Positions 37,425-46,071 of a DNA stretch of 64,000 bases are shown in pieces. Numbering within the stretch: the stretch's first letter is position 1; every line of letters begins with the position of its first letter. The notes beneath the pieces were generated by a model, which saw only the letters and a list, made by a program, of their open reading frames with translations, did no database searches and was not told the DNA's origin. This DNA is from Mariniphaga sediminis (GTDB lineage: Bacteria; Bacteroidota; Bacteroidia; Bacteroidales; Prolixibacteraceae): NCBI RefSeq assembly GCF_003573545.1, contig NZ_QWET01000012.1, forward strand, positions 62,001 through 126,000. The letters are read 5' to 3'. A program made the translations under genes and the position numbers.

Positions 37425-37468
37425 AAAATGTAAAACTAAAAAAAGTGCCTTTTACCGTTTTACATTTT
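37425..37468. promoter_or_regulatory. Perfect 12-bp inverted repeat upstream of the NUDIX regulator
   Basis: AAAATGTAAAAC (37425-37436) and GTTTTACATTTT (37457-37468) are perfect inverted copies separated by 20 bp. They lie 11-55 bp upstream of the regulator's start codon and in the divergent gap with the exported isomerase. The spacing of about three helical turns between half-site centres suits two bound dimers or a looped operator. An autoregulatory operator is inferred. Confidence 0.5.
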
Positions 37469-37600
37469 CTACTGTTTTTCAAAAAAAATTGCTGTCCGAC
37501 AGAAAGTAGCCGCACTTTTTCAGCAAATCGTCAGTCTGTTCCATAAAATTCAGACAAATGCATTATTTTTACAGAGATTTAAATCAACAAAACAACTAAT

Positions 37601-38599
37601 ATGAGTAAAAAGACAAACACGAAGAGTGGATTATCACGTCGAAAATTTATTGGAACAACAGCCACTGCAGCAGCGGCTTTCTCAATGATACCGGCAGGTT
37701 TTGCCAGTGCGCTTGTTTCACCGCGAAAACCGAATTCCAGATTTGGGGGAGTCCAGATAGGAGCCATAACGTACAGCTGGCGTAGCATGCCGTCAACGGC
37801 ACAGGATATTTTGGATTATTGCGTTGAAGCAGGTATCAGCTCCATTGAGTTAATGGGCAATGTAGTCGAAGAGTTTGCCGGTATTCCTCCCATGCCTCCC
37901 CGGCCGCCACGGGAAGCTCATGAAAACGAACAGGCCCTTTATCGACAAAAAGCAGAAGTGGCTCAAAGCAAACAGCGCAATTGGCGGCTTTCGGCGTCGA
38001 TGAAAAAGTATGTGGAGCTAAGAAAAATGTTCAATGCGGCCGGTGTAAATATCCATATTGTAAAATTTTCACCTGCCAAATGGAGTGAAGGAGAAATAGA
38101 TTACGCATTTAAAGCAGCCAAAACACTTGGAGCCAAAGGCATTTCAAATGAAATCGGGCACGAAGCCTGCGCCCGGTTGGGAAAATTTGCAGAAAGGCAC
38201 AACATGTACGCCATTTTCCACAACCACTTGCAACCCGGAGAACCCGGATTCAGTTTCGATGAATTTCTTTCCTATTCGTCGAAAAACATGCTAAACTTCG
38301 ATGTGGGACATTACTGGGGGGCTACCGGTAAACATCCGAATGAAGTGATTGAAAAGTTTCATAATCGTATTTTCAGTCTTCACTTAAAAGACAAAACCGG
38401 AAAAAATACCAATCCGGCGAACACCAACATGCCTTGGGGTGAGGGAGATACACCCATTGCAGATATTTTGCAACTGATTCAGAAAAACAAATGGCCCATT
38501 TACTGCGACATTGAATTGGAGTATCCGGTTCCGGAGGATTCAAATGCCCAGAAAGAGATAATCAATTGTGTAGAATATTGTAAAAATATTTTAGCCTAA
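37601..38599 (+). CDS. Tat-exported sugar phosphate isomerase/epimerase-like TIM-barrel protein
   Basis: A 332-residue protein with a twin-arginine signal (LSRRKFIGTTATAAAAF), so it should be exported folded. The mature part is a xylose-isomerase-like TIM barrel of the AP-endonuclease-2 superfamily, with EAGISSIELMGN, NMYAIFHNHLQPGE, NFDVGHYWGATG, IFSLHLKDKTG and CDIELEYP. His, Glu and Asp residues at strand ends would bind metal. Members isomerise or epimerise sugars, or act in 3-keto-sugar pathways with Gfo/Idh oxidoreductases. Divergent from the NUDIX regulator. A hairpin terminator follows. Confidence 0.85.
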   Translation: MSKKTNTKSGLSRRKFIGTTATAAAAFSMIPAGFASALVSPRKPNSRFGGVQIGAITYSWRSMPSTAQDILDYCVEAGISSIELMGNVVEEFAGIPPMPPRPPREAHENEQALYRQKAEVAQSKQRNWRLSASMKKYVELRKMFNAAGVNIHIVKFSPAKWSEGEIDYAFKAAKTLGAKGISNEIGHEACARLGKFAERHNMYAIFHNHLQPGEPGFSFDEFLSYSSKNMLNFDVGHYWGATGKHPNEVIEKFHNRIFSLHLKDKTGKNTNPANTNMPWGEGDTPIADILQLIQKNKWPIYCDIELEYPVPEDSNAQKEIINCVEYCKNILA

Positions 38600-38607
38600 A
38601 TAAAACA

Positions 38608-38636
38608 GAAGCCGGTGGTTTAATCCTACCGGCTTC
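38608..38636. terminator. Hairpin terminator between convergent genes
   Basis: GAAGCCGGT (38608-38616) pairs perfectly with ACCGGCTTC (38628-38636) across an 11-nt loop. On the minus strand a T-rich tail follows, making it the likely end of the SirB1-like transcript. It also sits 9 bp after the isomerase gene stop. Confidence 0.7.
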
Positions 38637-38689
38637 CATACTTTAGCCCACTTTTATCTTCCTCCTTTTATCTTTGGATTCGATATAAA

Positions 38690-39577
38690 TTACTTTTCTC
38701 CCATTGTCCCTTTAAAAAGCGACAGCAGCTCTTCAATCCTTTCCTCTTTTTCAGCAAATCCGACCGACCGGAATGAATCACATAATGTTTCCAACAGCCG
38801 GTGAATAAACGATAAGTCGGACAATGGTTCGATAAATTTTTCCACCGGGGTATAATTATTTTTTTTCAGGTGATAGTTAACTTCTTTCCGGCTGGCAATG
38901 GATCCTTTATTGGATGCATTAATATAAAACAGCACATCGGAGGGAGTATCTTTTCCATGCACCCTTTTTGCCAAATCTCCATCTACAATGGCAATCAGCG
39001 GGTTTTTCGGAAAGTCGGTAAACCGAGCCGGCAGGCCCAGTTGGCGTGCAACAATGGTATAAAACAAGCTGAGGGAAAGCGGATTTCCTTTTTTTGTATC
39101 GAGCAACTGGTTCAGATAACAATTCTGAGGCGACTGAAGGTTATTATGGTTAATTGAAAAACCGTGAATATTAAAAAGAAAGTGGTTCAGAATAGTTGTC
39201 TTTTCCAGTAAGGTCAGTGAATCGTTCAATTCCAGCCAAACCTCGTTTTTTAGTTTCTCGATTTTATGCCGGACCCCGGCTTGATTAACGTCGGGATACT
39301 GAAACCTGTCGATGGTTAAAAAACCTTCCAGCAAGTCCTTCTCCCTCGAAAACATCCAGCTTTTCAGCAGGTTTTTAGTTTTCTTAAACTGCAAATCCTG
39401 TATCAGGTTTTCAATACGCTCCTGGCAGGTTTCATCGAAACTGTTTTCCCATTTCTCTTCCAGTGCAGGAATGATAGAATAGTTTTCTTTCAACAATTCT
39501 CTTTCAACCGATTCAAAAACCAGGTTGTCGGGGTCGTCCAGCAAATCGATCAATGCCTTCAGCCTGCTTTTTCTCAT
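38690..39577 (-). CDS. Transglutaminase-like SirB1 family protein
   Basis: A 295-residue protein with the Transglut_core2 (SirB1/TPR-associated) domain. The recognisable block is the NHFLFNIHGFSINHNNLQ segment followed by GNPLSLSLFYTIVARQLGLP. The catalytic Cys of true transglutaminases is not evident at that position (Ser/Leu occupy the block), so enzymatic activity is doubtful. The N-terminus is helical and charged. It starts 6 bp after the nucleoside phosphorylase gene and is cotranscribed with it. Function unknown. Confidence 0.82.
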   Translation of the reverse strand: MRKSRLKALIDLLDDPDNLVFESVERELLKENYSIIPALEEKWENSFDETCQERIENLIQDLQFKKTKNLLKSWMFSREKDLLEGFLTIDRFQYPDVNQAGVRHKIEKLKNEVWLELNDSLTLLEKTTILNHFLFNIHGFSINHNNLQSPQNCYLNQLLDTKKGNPLSLSLFYTIVARQLGLPARFTDFPKNPLIAIVDGDLAKRVHGKDTPSDVLFYINASNKGSIASRKEVNYHLKKNNYTPVEKFIEPLSDLSFIHRLLETLCDSFRSVGFAEKEERIEELLSLFKGTMGEK

Positions 39578-39583
39578 TAATAT

Positions 39584-40453
39584 TTATTTGGTTAAACAGT
39601 CCAGTACCATTTTTATCAACTTCTTCATTTCCGGCCTGTAATTTTCATTTGCCTGTCCGGTAAACCGGTTGGCAATAATCAGGCAAATCGTAAGAGCCTG
39701 GTGTCCCAGCATTTTCGACAGCCCGTAAATAGCCGAGCTTTCCATTTCAAAATTGGTAATTTTCCAATCTTCGAACCGGAACTGTTCAATCAGCTTGTTC
39801 AGTTGGGGCATAGCCAGTGGCAGACGGAGTACCCGACCCTGCGGCCCGTAAAATCCGGGAGCGGAAATGGTCACTCCTTTTCTGAATTCAGCCCCGTTAA
39901 ACCTGTCTGCTAACCGCTTTGAGGCATCCACAACATAAGCATCGGGCAATGTATCTTTCCAGCCGGTAAATTGTTTGAAGGCTTTTTCAAATGGCAAATC
40001 ACAAAATGGTTCGCTATGGGCATAAAACTTCAGCATGCCGTCGAACCCAATTGACTTTTGCGAAACCACATACGCATTTACGGGAATATCTTCCTGCAAT
40101 GCGCCCGAAGTACCAATACGAACAATTTTAAGCGAACGTTTCTCCTTTTTAATTTCCCGTTTTTCCAAATCGATATTCACCAAAGCATCCAGTTCGTTTA
40201 AAACAATATCAATATTATCTGTACCTATTCCGGTAGAAATTACTGAAAACCGTTGATTATTATATCTGCCTGTCACCGTATGGAACTCGCGGTTTTGAGC
40301 GGAGAAATCGATGGTATCGAAAAAATCAGCCACCGTCTTTACTCTTGCCTGATCACCCACCAAAATAACCTGGTCTGCTAAATTTTCAGGTTTCAGGTGT
40401 AAATGAAATATGGTACCATCGCTATTTAGTATTAGTTCCGATTGTTGTATCAT
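39584..40453 (-). CDS. Nucleoside phosphorylase (uridine/purine type)
   Basis: A 289-residue member of the PNP/UDP phosphorylase superfamily. It shows the phosphate-binding VILVGDQARVKTV near the start and a later VISTGIGTDNIDIVLNEL. RIGTSGALQEDIPVNAYVVSQ follows, and then the ribose-contact Glu segment NFEMESSAIYGLSKMLGHQALTICLI. It cleaves nucleosides with phosphate to the base and ribose-1-phosphate in salvage. A minus-strand TAGTTTTG (40480-40473) fits a -7 element just upstream. It is first of a two-gene unit with the SirB1-like gene. Confidence 0.9.
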   Translation of the reverse strand: MIQQSELILNSDGTIFHLHLKPENLADQVILVGDQARVKTVADFFDTIDFSAQNREFHTVTGRYNNQRFSVISTGIGTDNIDIVLNELDALVNIDLEKREIKKEKRSLKIVRIGTSGALQEDIPVNAYVVSQKSIGFDGMLKFYAHSEPFCDLPFEKAFKQFTGWKDTLPDAYVVDASKRLADRFNGAEFRKGVTISAPGFYGPQGRVLRLPLAMPQLNKLIEQFRFEDWKITNFEMESSAIYGLSKMLGHQALTICLIIANRFTGQANENYRPEMKKLIKMVLDCLTK

Positions 40454-40666
40454 ATTATTATGATTAGACCGTCAAAACTATTCAAAACAAGATGAATAGA
40501 CAATTTTTAACTGAAAAACATATAAACAACCAGGGAGGTAACATTATCTGAAATGCTTAATATTGTTAACAACTTGGAAGGATAATGTCGTGCAGAATTA
40601 CATAATTATTAGATTATAATCGCTTAAATTTCTATTTTTGAACATGTAAAACCAAAAACTAGGCTC

Positions 40667-42493
40667 ATGTCGTTTAAAATATTTTCCCTTCAGCTTACAG
40701 GTAAAATTAAGCCGGTGGAGAAGACGGAACAACAACGTCAAACATTGTACAACGATTACCTTGAATTTATAAAAACAGACAAATCGGAAGAGCTGACCTC
40801 TTTTCTGGAGCTGGAAAAGGAAATAAATTCTGCTGCATTTAAAAACAGGAAGAATGAAATTCAGTCGCTGCAGTTTAAAGACAGTGAGGAACATAACCTG
40901 CTGAAAGAATTTGAAAAACTAAAAAGCACCAAAAAAATAAAGAAATACCTTGCAACGGAAGGCTCGGAAGCCTTGAAACGTTTTGAGGCTTTAAAAGAAT
41001 CTGAAAAAATCAAATCTTACTATCAGCTTTGGGAATATGTAAAAGAAGGCGATTTTGAAAAAGAAAAAAAGGAGATACAAAGCCAGGTTTATAAAGGCTC
41101 AACAGAAGAAAGGCATTTTCTCGATTACAATAAACTTTTAAAATCGCCTGGCATTAAAGCCTACATGGAATTGGCCGGTTCGCAGGCCCTTGCTGCCCAC
41201 GAAAACTTTGCCGGTTCGGAAAAACTAAAAAAATATCTTGAGCTGAAAAATACCCCTGAAAGAGATAAACAAAAACGAAAGGAGTTTAAAATCCTGAAAA
41301 AGGAACCGGAAATAAAATCCTATTTCAAATTCGAACACTCAAAAAAATTAAAACTTTACCACGAAACAGCGGGTAGCTACAACCTGAAAAAGCTGGAGGA
41401 GTTAAAAGCTTACGTAGAGAACGATTCGTTCAAAGAAAGAGTGGCCCACCTGAAGGATAAACAGAAATTTGAAAAAAGCGAGGCTTTCAAAAAATGGCAA
41501 AATTTCAAACAACTGGCTGCTGACCAAGACGTAAAGTTCTATTTGAAATTTGAAAAATCAGCAGACAATTTGAATTACCTTGATGTAAAAAATTCATTCG
41601 AGCTTAAACGGTACTTTGAATTAAAAAATATTGTCTCTTCCGAAGATTTCCAGAAAAGGAAGGCATACCTTGAAGACAAGAAGAAATGGGAAAAATCGGA
41701 AGAATACGCCAGGGAACAGAAATACTTAGAGATGAAACAATGGCCGCATCTCTTAAACTATTTTAAATATAAAGGAACCAATACATTCGATTTTTTTGAA
41801 ACGTGGGAAGTAAGTTTTGAAGACGATTTTGCCGGAAGCCATCTTAACGCTGAAAAGTGGTCAACCTCGTCGTTATGGGCGGAGAAAGCCCTGGGACGTA
41901 ACTACTCCATGCCAGGCGATTTACACCTGTTCACCGAAGGTAAGAACATACAAACCGGCGGAAAACTGGTCATTGAAACGCGCAAAGCAAAAGCCGATGG
42001 AATGGTCTGGCAAATGCCCGCCGGATTTGTTCCTGCAACATTCGATTACACATCGGGAATTGCGTCTTCTGCCAAAAGCCTTAGCCAGGAAGACGGTATT
42101 TTCGAGGCAAAAATAAAGTTCGAACCGGAAAAGGAGGTGGTAAGTTCTTTCAGCTTACAGGGTGAAAAAAGTTTCCCGGCGATCTACCTGCCGGAAATGG
42201 GCGCCAAAAACCGGATAGGGGTTGCCACACTGGATGCAAACGGCAAACTGCAAATGAACGGTCTCGACATTTCGAACCTGAAAAAAGGGAAATGGTACAT
42301 TTTCACCTTCGAAAAATCAGGAAAAAGTTTAAGCTGGAAAATCAACGACACCGAAGTGCTCAGAATGGACCAACAAAACATCGACTTTCCTTTACACATT
42401 CATTTACAGAGTATCGTATTAAGTCAAATTTCAGGCTCAAAACTGCCAGTCCGGTTCCAAACCGGATGGATAAAATGCTATAAGAAAAAATAG
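40667..42493 (+). CDS. Repeat-rich protein with C-terminal GH16-like jelly-roll domain
   Basis: A 608-residue protein without a visible signal peptide. Residues ~30-370 contain many imperfect, lysine/glutamate-rich helical repeats of the type SEKIKSYxELK (e.g. STKKIKKYLATEGSEALKRF, GSEKLKKYLELKN, SFELKRYFELKN). Residues ~378-608 resemble a glycoside hydrolase family 16 / LamG beta sandwich (FEDDFAGSHLNAEKWS ... RFQTGWIKCYKK). The GH16 catalytic ExDxxE motif is absent where it is expected after FPAIYLPEMG, so it is probably a binding protein rather than an enzyme. A TATTTTTG element at 40633 could be its -7 promoter. Monocistronic. Confidence 0.68.
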   Translation: MSFKIFSLQLTGKIKPVEKTEQQRQTLYNDYLEFIKTDKSEELTSFLELEKEINSAAFKNRKNEIQSLQFKDSEEHNLLKEFEKLKSTKKIKKYLATEGSEALKRFEALKESEKIKSYYQLWEYVKEGDFEKEKKEIQSQVYKGSTEERHFLDYNKLLKSPGIKAYMELAGSQALAAHENFAGSEKLKKYLELKNTPERDKQKRKEFKILKKEPEIKSYFKFEHSKKLKLYHETAGSYNLKKLEELKAYVENDSFKERVAHLKDKQKFEKSEAFKKWQNFKQLAADQDVKFYLKFEKSADNLNYLDVKNSFELKRYFELKNIVSSEDFQKRKAYLEDKKKWEKSEEYAREQKYLEMKQWPHLLNYFKYKGTNTFDFFETWEVSFEDDFAGSHLNAEKWSTSSLWAEKALGRNYSMPGDLHLFTEGKNIQTGGKLVIETRKAKADGMVWQMPAGFVPATFDYTSGIASSAKSLSQEDGIFEAKIKFEPEKEVVSSFSLQGEKSFPAIYLPEMGAKNRIGVATLDANGKLQMNGLDISNLKKGKWYIFTFEKSGKSLSWKINDTEVLRMDQQNIDFPLHIHLQSIVLSQISGSKLPVRFQTGWIKCYKKK

Positions 42494-43092
42494 TTGGAAT
42501 TTAGGTCCCACTCCAACTTGAACCTAAGACATAGAATCCGGAAGATATTTTCGAGCTAAGGCTGACTTTTATCTTCGTCCAAATTTTTTTCAAAACTAAC
42601 TTTGAAGGAGTGATTATATTTCACGAAACAACATGAGTTCGATGTAAGAAACTTTACTTACAAAACCTTATTCATAACAACAGACTGGTTATCCACGTGT
42701 TTGAGGCTTTGCCCCAAACCCCACTTCATTTTTCTCCTAGATGAGAAAAACGAAACACGAGGAAGGCATTTCCGAGCATCATGTCAAAATTAACCTTTGC
42801 GTTTTTTCAATCTGGCGAACTGGCCCGACTGACGGAATTTTGACACAGCCCGCATCAGGTACAGCTAAAGCCAGGAATTGATAGAATAAGCTGGTCCACA
42901 AATGAACATTTATGGCTAAATAAAGCATATCGCCGTGATGGTCTCGGTCGGTAAGCCATTTTCCTTCGCCGGGAAGTTTCCCTAGCGTATTATACCTAGC
43001 CTGCAGCAAGCAGGACAGGCTGCATAATAACTAAAAGTCCGAAAGGATTAATTATACAGGAACAAAATGTTGCTTTTACCCAAAAATCAAAT
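42494..43092. other. Intergenic region with no confident gene
   Basis: About 600 bp between the GH16-like gene and the YhcH gene. A short minus-strand open frame at 42779-43009 (TTG start, 76 codons; contains TDRDHHGDMLYLAINVHLW) has protein-like composition but no ATG start and no family that I recognise. It may be a gene relic. Small inverted repeats occur at 43000-43025. A dispersed-looking segment around 42700-42735 (GGCTTTGCCCCAAACCCC) is typical intergenic sequence. Confidence 0.4.
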
Positions 43093-43707
43093 TCAGTTAA
43101 TTCTGACTTTTACAACCACCTTTCTCACTTTTCCATTTTCACCTGACTTCAGGCAGGGACGGTGGGCATCGTCCGGAAAAAAGACAAAAAACTTTTCAGA
43201 ATTTGCAAGCCGGTAGTTGTTTTGCTCTGCCTCAAAAAAAGCAACATCTTTTTCTCCGTCATAAGGTTCAGTTACCGAAGTATTCTCCAGAGGGGTCACC
43301 CCTATTTTTTCCTCTCCTGTAACCAAATACTGAATATCGGCATACTTCTGATGGGCTTCAAAACGGGTATCTTCCTCGTTTCTGGTGACGTACTCATCCA
43401 CATTAATAAACAAGTCTGCTCCTTCCAGTTCATAGCGTCCCGGAGACAGAGCTGCCAAATCTTCATTTTTCAAAAAGGTAAAAGCCTTTTGCCAGCGCTG
43501 GGAATTTTTAAAATACTGCACTGCCATTTCTTTCCGGTCTACAGTTTCATCGGGTTGAACCTCCCATTCTTCTCTCCACTCCCCTTTTGCATACCATTCA
43601 TTCAACTCCTTTTCGTCCCAGTTTTCAGGGTTCACCTTTTTCGACTGATTACATGCTGCGATCATAATAACTAAAATTATCAAGACATTAATTGATTGTT
43701 TTTTCAT
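43093..43707 (-). CDS. YhcH/YjgK/YiaL family lipoprotein
   Basis: A 204-residue protein whose C-terminal ~150 residues are a YhcH/YiaL (DUF386) cupin-like domain. Its marks are FEAHQKYADIQYLVTGEEKIG, and the closing FFPDDAHRPCL with a His typical of the family's metal site. The N-terminus is a lipoprotein signal with Cys at about residue 19 (IMIAACNQ). E. coli members are cytoplasmic proteins linked to sialic-acid or alginate-type sugar metabolism, so a lipidated envelope form is notable. Its role is probably sugar-derivative binding or isomerisation outside the cytoplasm; this is inference. Confidence 0.85.
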   Translation of the reverse strand: MKKQSINVLIILVIMIAACNQSKKVNPENWDEKELNEWYAKGEWREEWEVQPDETVDRKEMAVQYFKNSQRWQKAFTFLKNEDLAALSPGRYELEGADLFINVDEYVTRNEEDTRFEAHQKYADIQYLVTGEEKIGVTPLENTSVTEPYDGEKDVAFFEAEQNNYRLANSEKFFVFFPDDAHRPCLKSGENGKVRKVVVKVRIN

Positions 43708-44216
43708 TTTATTTTCATTTTGTTAAAACAGTTTGTTTAATGCGATTCCAGTAAATTCCAACAGTAAAAATTGCCGCGGCACCAAAATACTTTTAACAAA
43801 TAATTATGAAAAGAATCCTTTTCGTAAAAAAACAAAAGCCTTTTTCGGTAATCCTTACCTGATTTGGAAACATGTAACATTGAACAGAAACGTACGCTGT
43901 TCCAAAATCCTGTAAATATAGTAAAACAAGCCATAAATACGTACCATCCAAAATATGAAACCGGCTCATTCGGCACCAAAATTTTTCACACCGATTTTTT
44001 GATTTTAACGACAACCTGACTAAATGCACCTCTCCTTTTGTTTCAAAAGGGAACTTTCGCCCTCCATTCAGGTACGCACTTTTTGTTCAGTAACCTTTTC
44101 TCCAGCAGGCTGAAAAATACTTTTTCCTTTCTAAAAAAAAACCGGGCCTGTATTAAACCGGACTATATTTCACAGAGCATCCTTCTATCAGAAAAAACGA
44201 TGCAAAATCCAATCTG
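43708..44216. other. Intergenic region, no gene seen
   Basis: About 510 bp between two minus-strand genes. Only short shadow frames are present. The one clear structure is a perfect hairpin CCTTTTG-TTT-CAAAAGG at 44034-44050 without a T run. The phrase GGCACCAAAA occurs twice (near 43777 and 43972). It probably holds the promoter of the YhcH gene and the 3' end of the next unit. Confidence 0.4.
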
Positions 44217-45833
44217 TTAACTTAAAAGAATAACTTCTGCGTTTAATCCTTCTACATCAACGTTAAACCGTTTATCCCCGTAAACAATTGTCAATTTTTC
44301 CGGGGTTTCCGACAGGTTCCACAACAACATTGAATTTATCGACGGATACCATGCACAAGCTATGGGTAAATCTTCCTCCACATAAGGGACATTAGTCAGG
44401 CTGGATATAATTTCGCGCTTAAATGAAAATATATCATCCATGGTTTCGGGAACATATTTCATGGCAGTCACATCCTTATACTCCGCTTTATTATGAATGA
44501 GTTTTGTTCCCCGGTTTTTTAGCTTTCCCTCCATTACCGACCGTGCGTCAAATTCTGAAAGGAACGTCCAGCCATCTTCGCTTAAAACATCAGTAACCTC
44601 AAACGGCACGCCTGATGCAAGGAATAAACTGTTTGGCTTATCTGTACTTATAAAGCGGCTCGCTTCTCCCCAATAATGTTTAAAAGGTCCGCTGGGCTTT
44701 TGCCCGGCAATTTTTGCATGAAGATCTGCACTTTTCTTCATCGCCGGCGAAAGCGTTGACCAGTACTCCGGAGGGAAAGTAGTCAACCCGCTCATAAACA
44801 TTGTATTTCGCACATCGCTCAACAGCGAAACATTTAACTTGGCAGCCAGATTTTTTGCCGACAGGTTTTCTGGCGGGTAAGCTGTTGTTTCGCTAAATGC
44901 AAGTTCAGGAGCCACGTAACGCCTGTGAAAAAGAGAACTGAAAAGTTCATCGGTTTTACCTTTAACTCTTCCAAATGAATCATCACCGAACATCATTTCG
45001 CCCACACGCATAAGAGAGCCTTTATAATCGGCTAGCCGGATCCCTGATTTTTCAGCCCCCATGTACATGACCATTATCCCCAGTTGAATATCAGGCACAG
45101 CCGATTGCATCTGTTTATATGCCGCAGAAAGCCGGTCGCAGGTATAGTTTACCCAGGAATATAAGGTATCGGTAATTTCACGTTGTTTTATATTATCAAG
45201 CAGGTCATTCCATGCATTTTCGTTGTACCCGTATTTAGCAAGGAACTCCTGTTTATGTTCCGGACAAAAACATCCCCCGACCATACCGGGATAAATTCCA
45301 AGTCTGTAATCGTCATCCAGAAATACCTTTTTAAAACCAATCCCTTTGGCTCTTTTCATCGCTTCAATATTCTCTTCAACAATTGGAGGATGAATGGAAA
45401 CGCCGGAATATAAAGTTCCGTTACTTGTTGTTTTTTTCTTCCAGTGCTTTGGCGTAATATTGGGAATTTCACCTTCTATCCCCAATGCACTGCCTGCTTT
45501 AGATGCCGACAAATCAGCAGGATGCCCCAATGGTACGTTTAAAATATGAGCAGCGATCCCTTTTTCAAGAAAACGTTTTCTCCAAAACTCAATTCTTTCA
45601 ACCGGATAATACCAGTATCCATTAAGCCATCCGGCCAACCAGGCATCTGTTATCCCGCTTTCAGCAATAACATCAAAGAGATCCGGATTTTGATCTAATA
45701 CTCCCGTGCTTACGCACAAACTGTATCTTCGAATACTTTGGGATTTGTTTTGAGAACAGCCCGTAAGAAAACTGCTTAAATATGCTCCTGCTCCAATACT
45801 GGCACACGAACTTAGGAACCTTCTTCTTTTCAT
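44217..45833 (-). CDS. Putative glycoside-hydrolase-like lipoprotein of unknown specificity
   Basis: A 538-residue protein beginning MKRRRFLSSCASIG and continuing to FLTGCSQN. The signal combines twin arginines with a lipobox Cys (about residue 26), so it should be an exported lipoprotein, possibly by Tat. The body looks like a TIM-barrel glycosidase: KVFLDDDYRLG, GGCFCPEHKQEFLAKYGYN (a pattern common in GH42-like and related barrels), ADYKGSLMRVGEMMFGDD, AFSETTAYP. A C-terminal beta domain (about 480-538) follows. No exact family is recognised. The ATG at 45833 is used, since the longer frame lacks a signal. Substrate unknown. Confidence 0.62.
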   Translation of the reverse strand: MKRRRFLSSCASIGAGAYLSSFLTGCSQNKSQSIRRYSLCVSTGVLDQNPDLFDVIAESGITDAWLAGWLNGYWYYPVERIEFWRKRFLEKGIAAHILNVPLGHPADLSASKAGSALGIEGEIPNITPKHWKKKTTSNGTLYSGVSIHPPIVEENIEAMKRAKGIGFKKVFLDDDYRLGIYPGMVGGCFCPEHKQEFLAKYGYNENAWNDLLDNIKQREITDTLYSWVNYTCDRLSAAYKQMQSAVPDIQLGIMVMYMGAEKSGIRLADYKGSLMRVGEMMFGDDSFGRVKGKTDELFSSLFHRRYVAPELAFSETTAYPPENLSAKNLAAKLNVSLLSDVRNTMFMSGLTTFPPEYWSTLSPAMKKSADLHAKIAGQKPSGPFKHYWGEASRFISTDKPNSLFLASGVPFEVTDVLSEDGWTFLSEFDARSVMEGKLKNRGTKLIHNKAEYKDVTAMKYVPETMDDIFSFKREIISSLTNVPYVEEDLPIACAWYPSINSMLLWNLSETPEKLTIVYGDKRFNVDVEGLNAEVILLS

Positions 45834-46071
45834 TGTTTTATTGGAATTAATTGTTTGCAATTTTACAAAAAATAGATATCCGTAAAACAGAATTCGTATG
45901 AGTTCGTAACCAAATTTTTGAAATCCCTGAATGTGTATTGAATCCGAATATTTGTTTCTACGCTGTTTTGACTTTCTGCTATTTTCAACAAGACCCCATG
46001 GAATAAAAAAATGGGCTGTTACCACTCTCGTGTTTTGTACTATGTTATAGCATTCGATAGAATTTGCCCGT

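Noticed and set aside
40633-40660. NUDIX-regulator half-site (ATGTAAAAC) in front of the GH16-like gene
   Set aside because: Only a single half-site occurs near 40644, with no inverted partner; it is probably chance in AT-rich sequence.
44034-44050. Terminator at the CCTTTTG/CAAAAGG palindrome
   Set aside because: No T run follows on either strand and no gene end is close enough.
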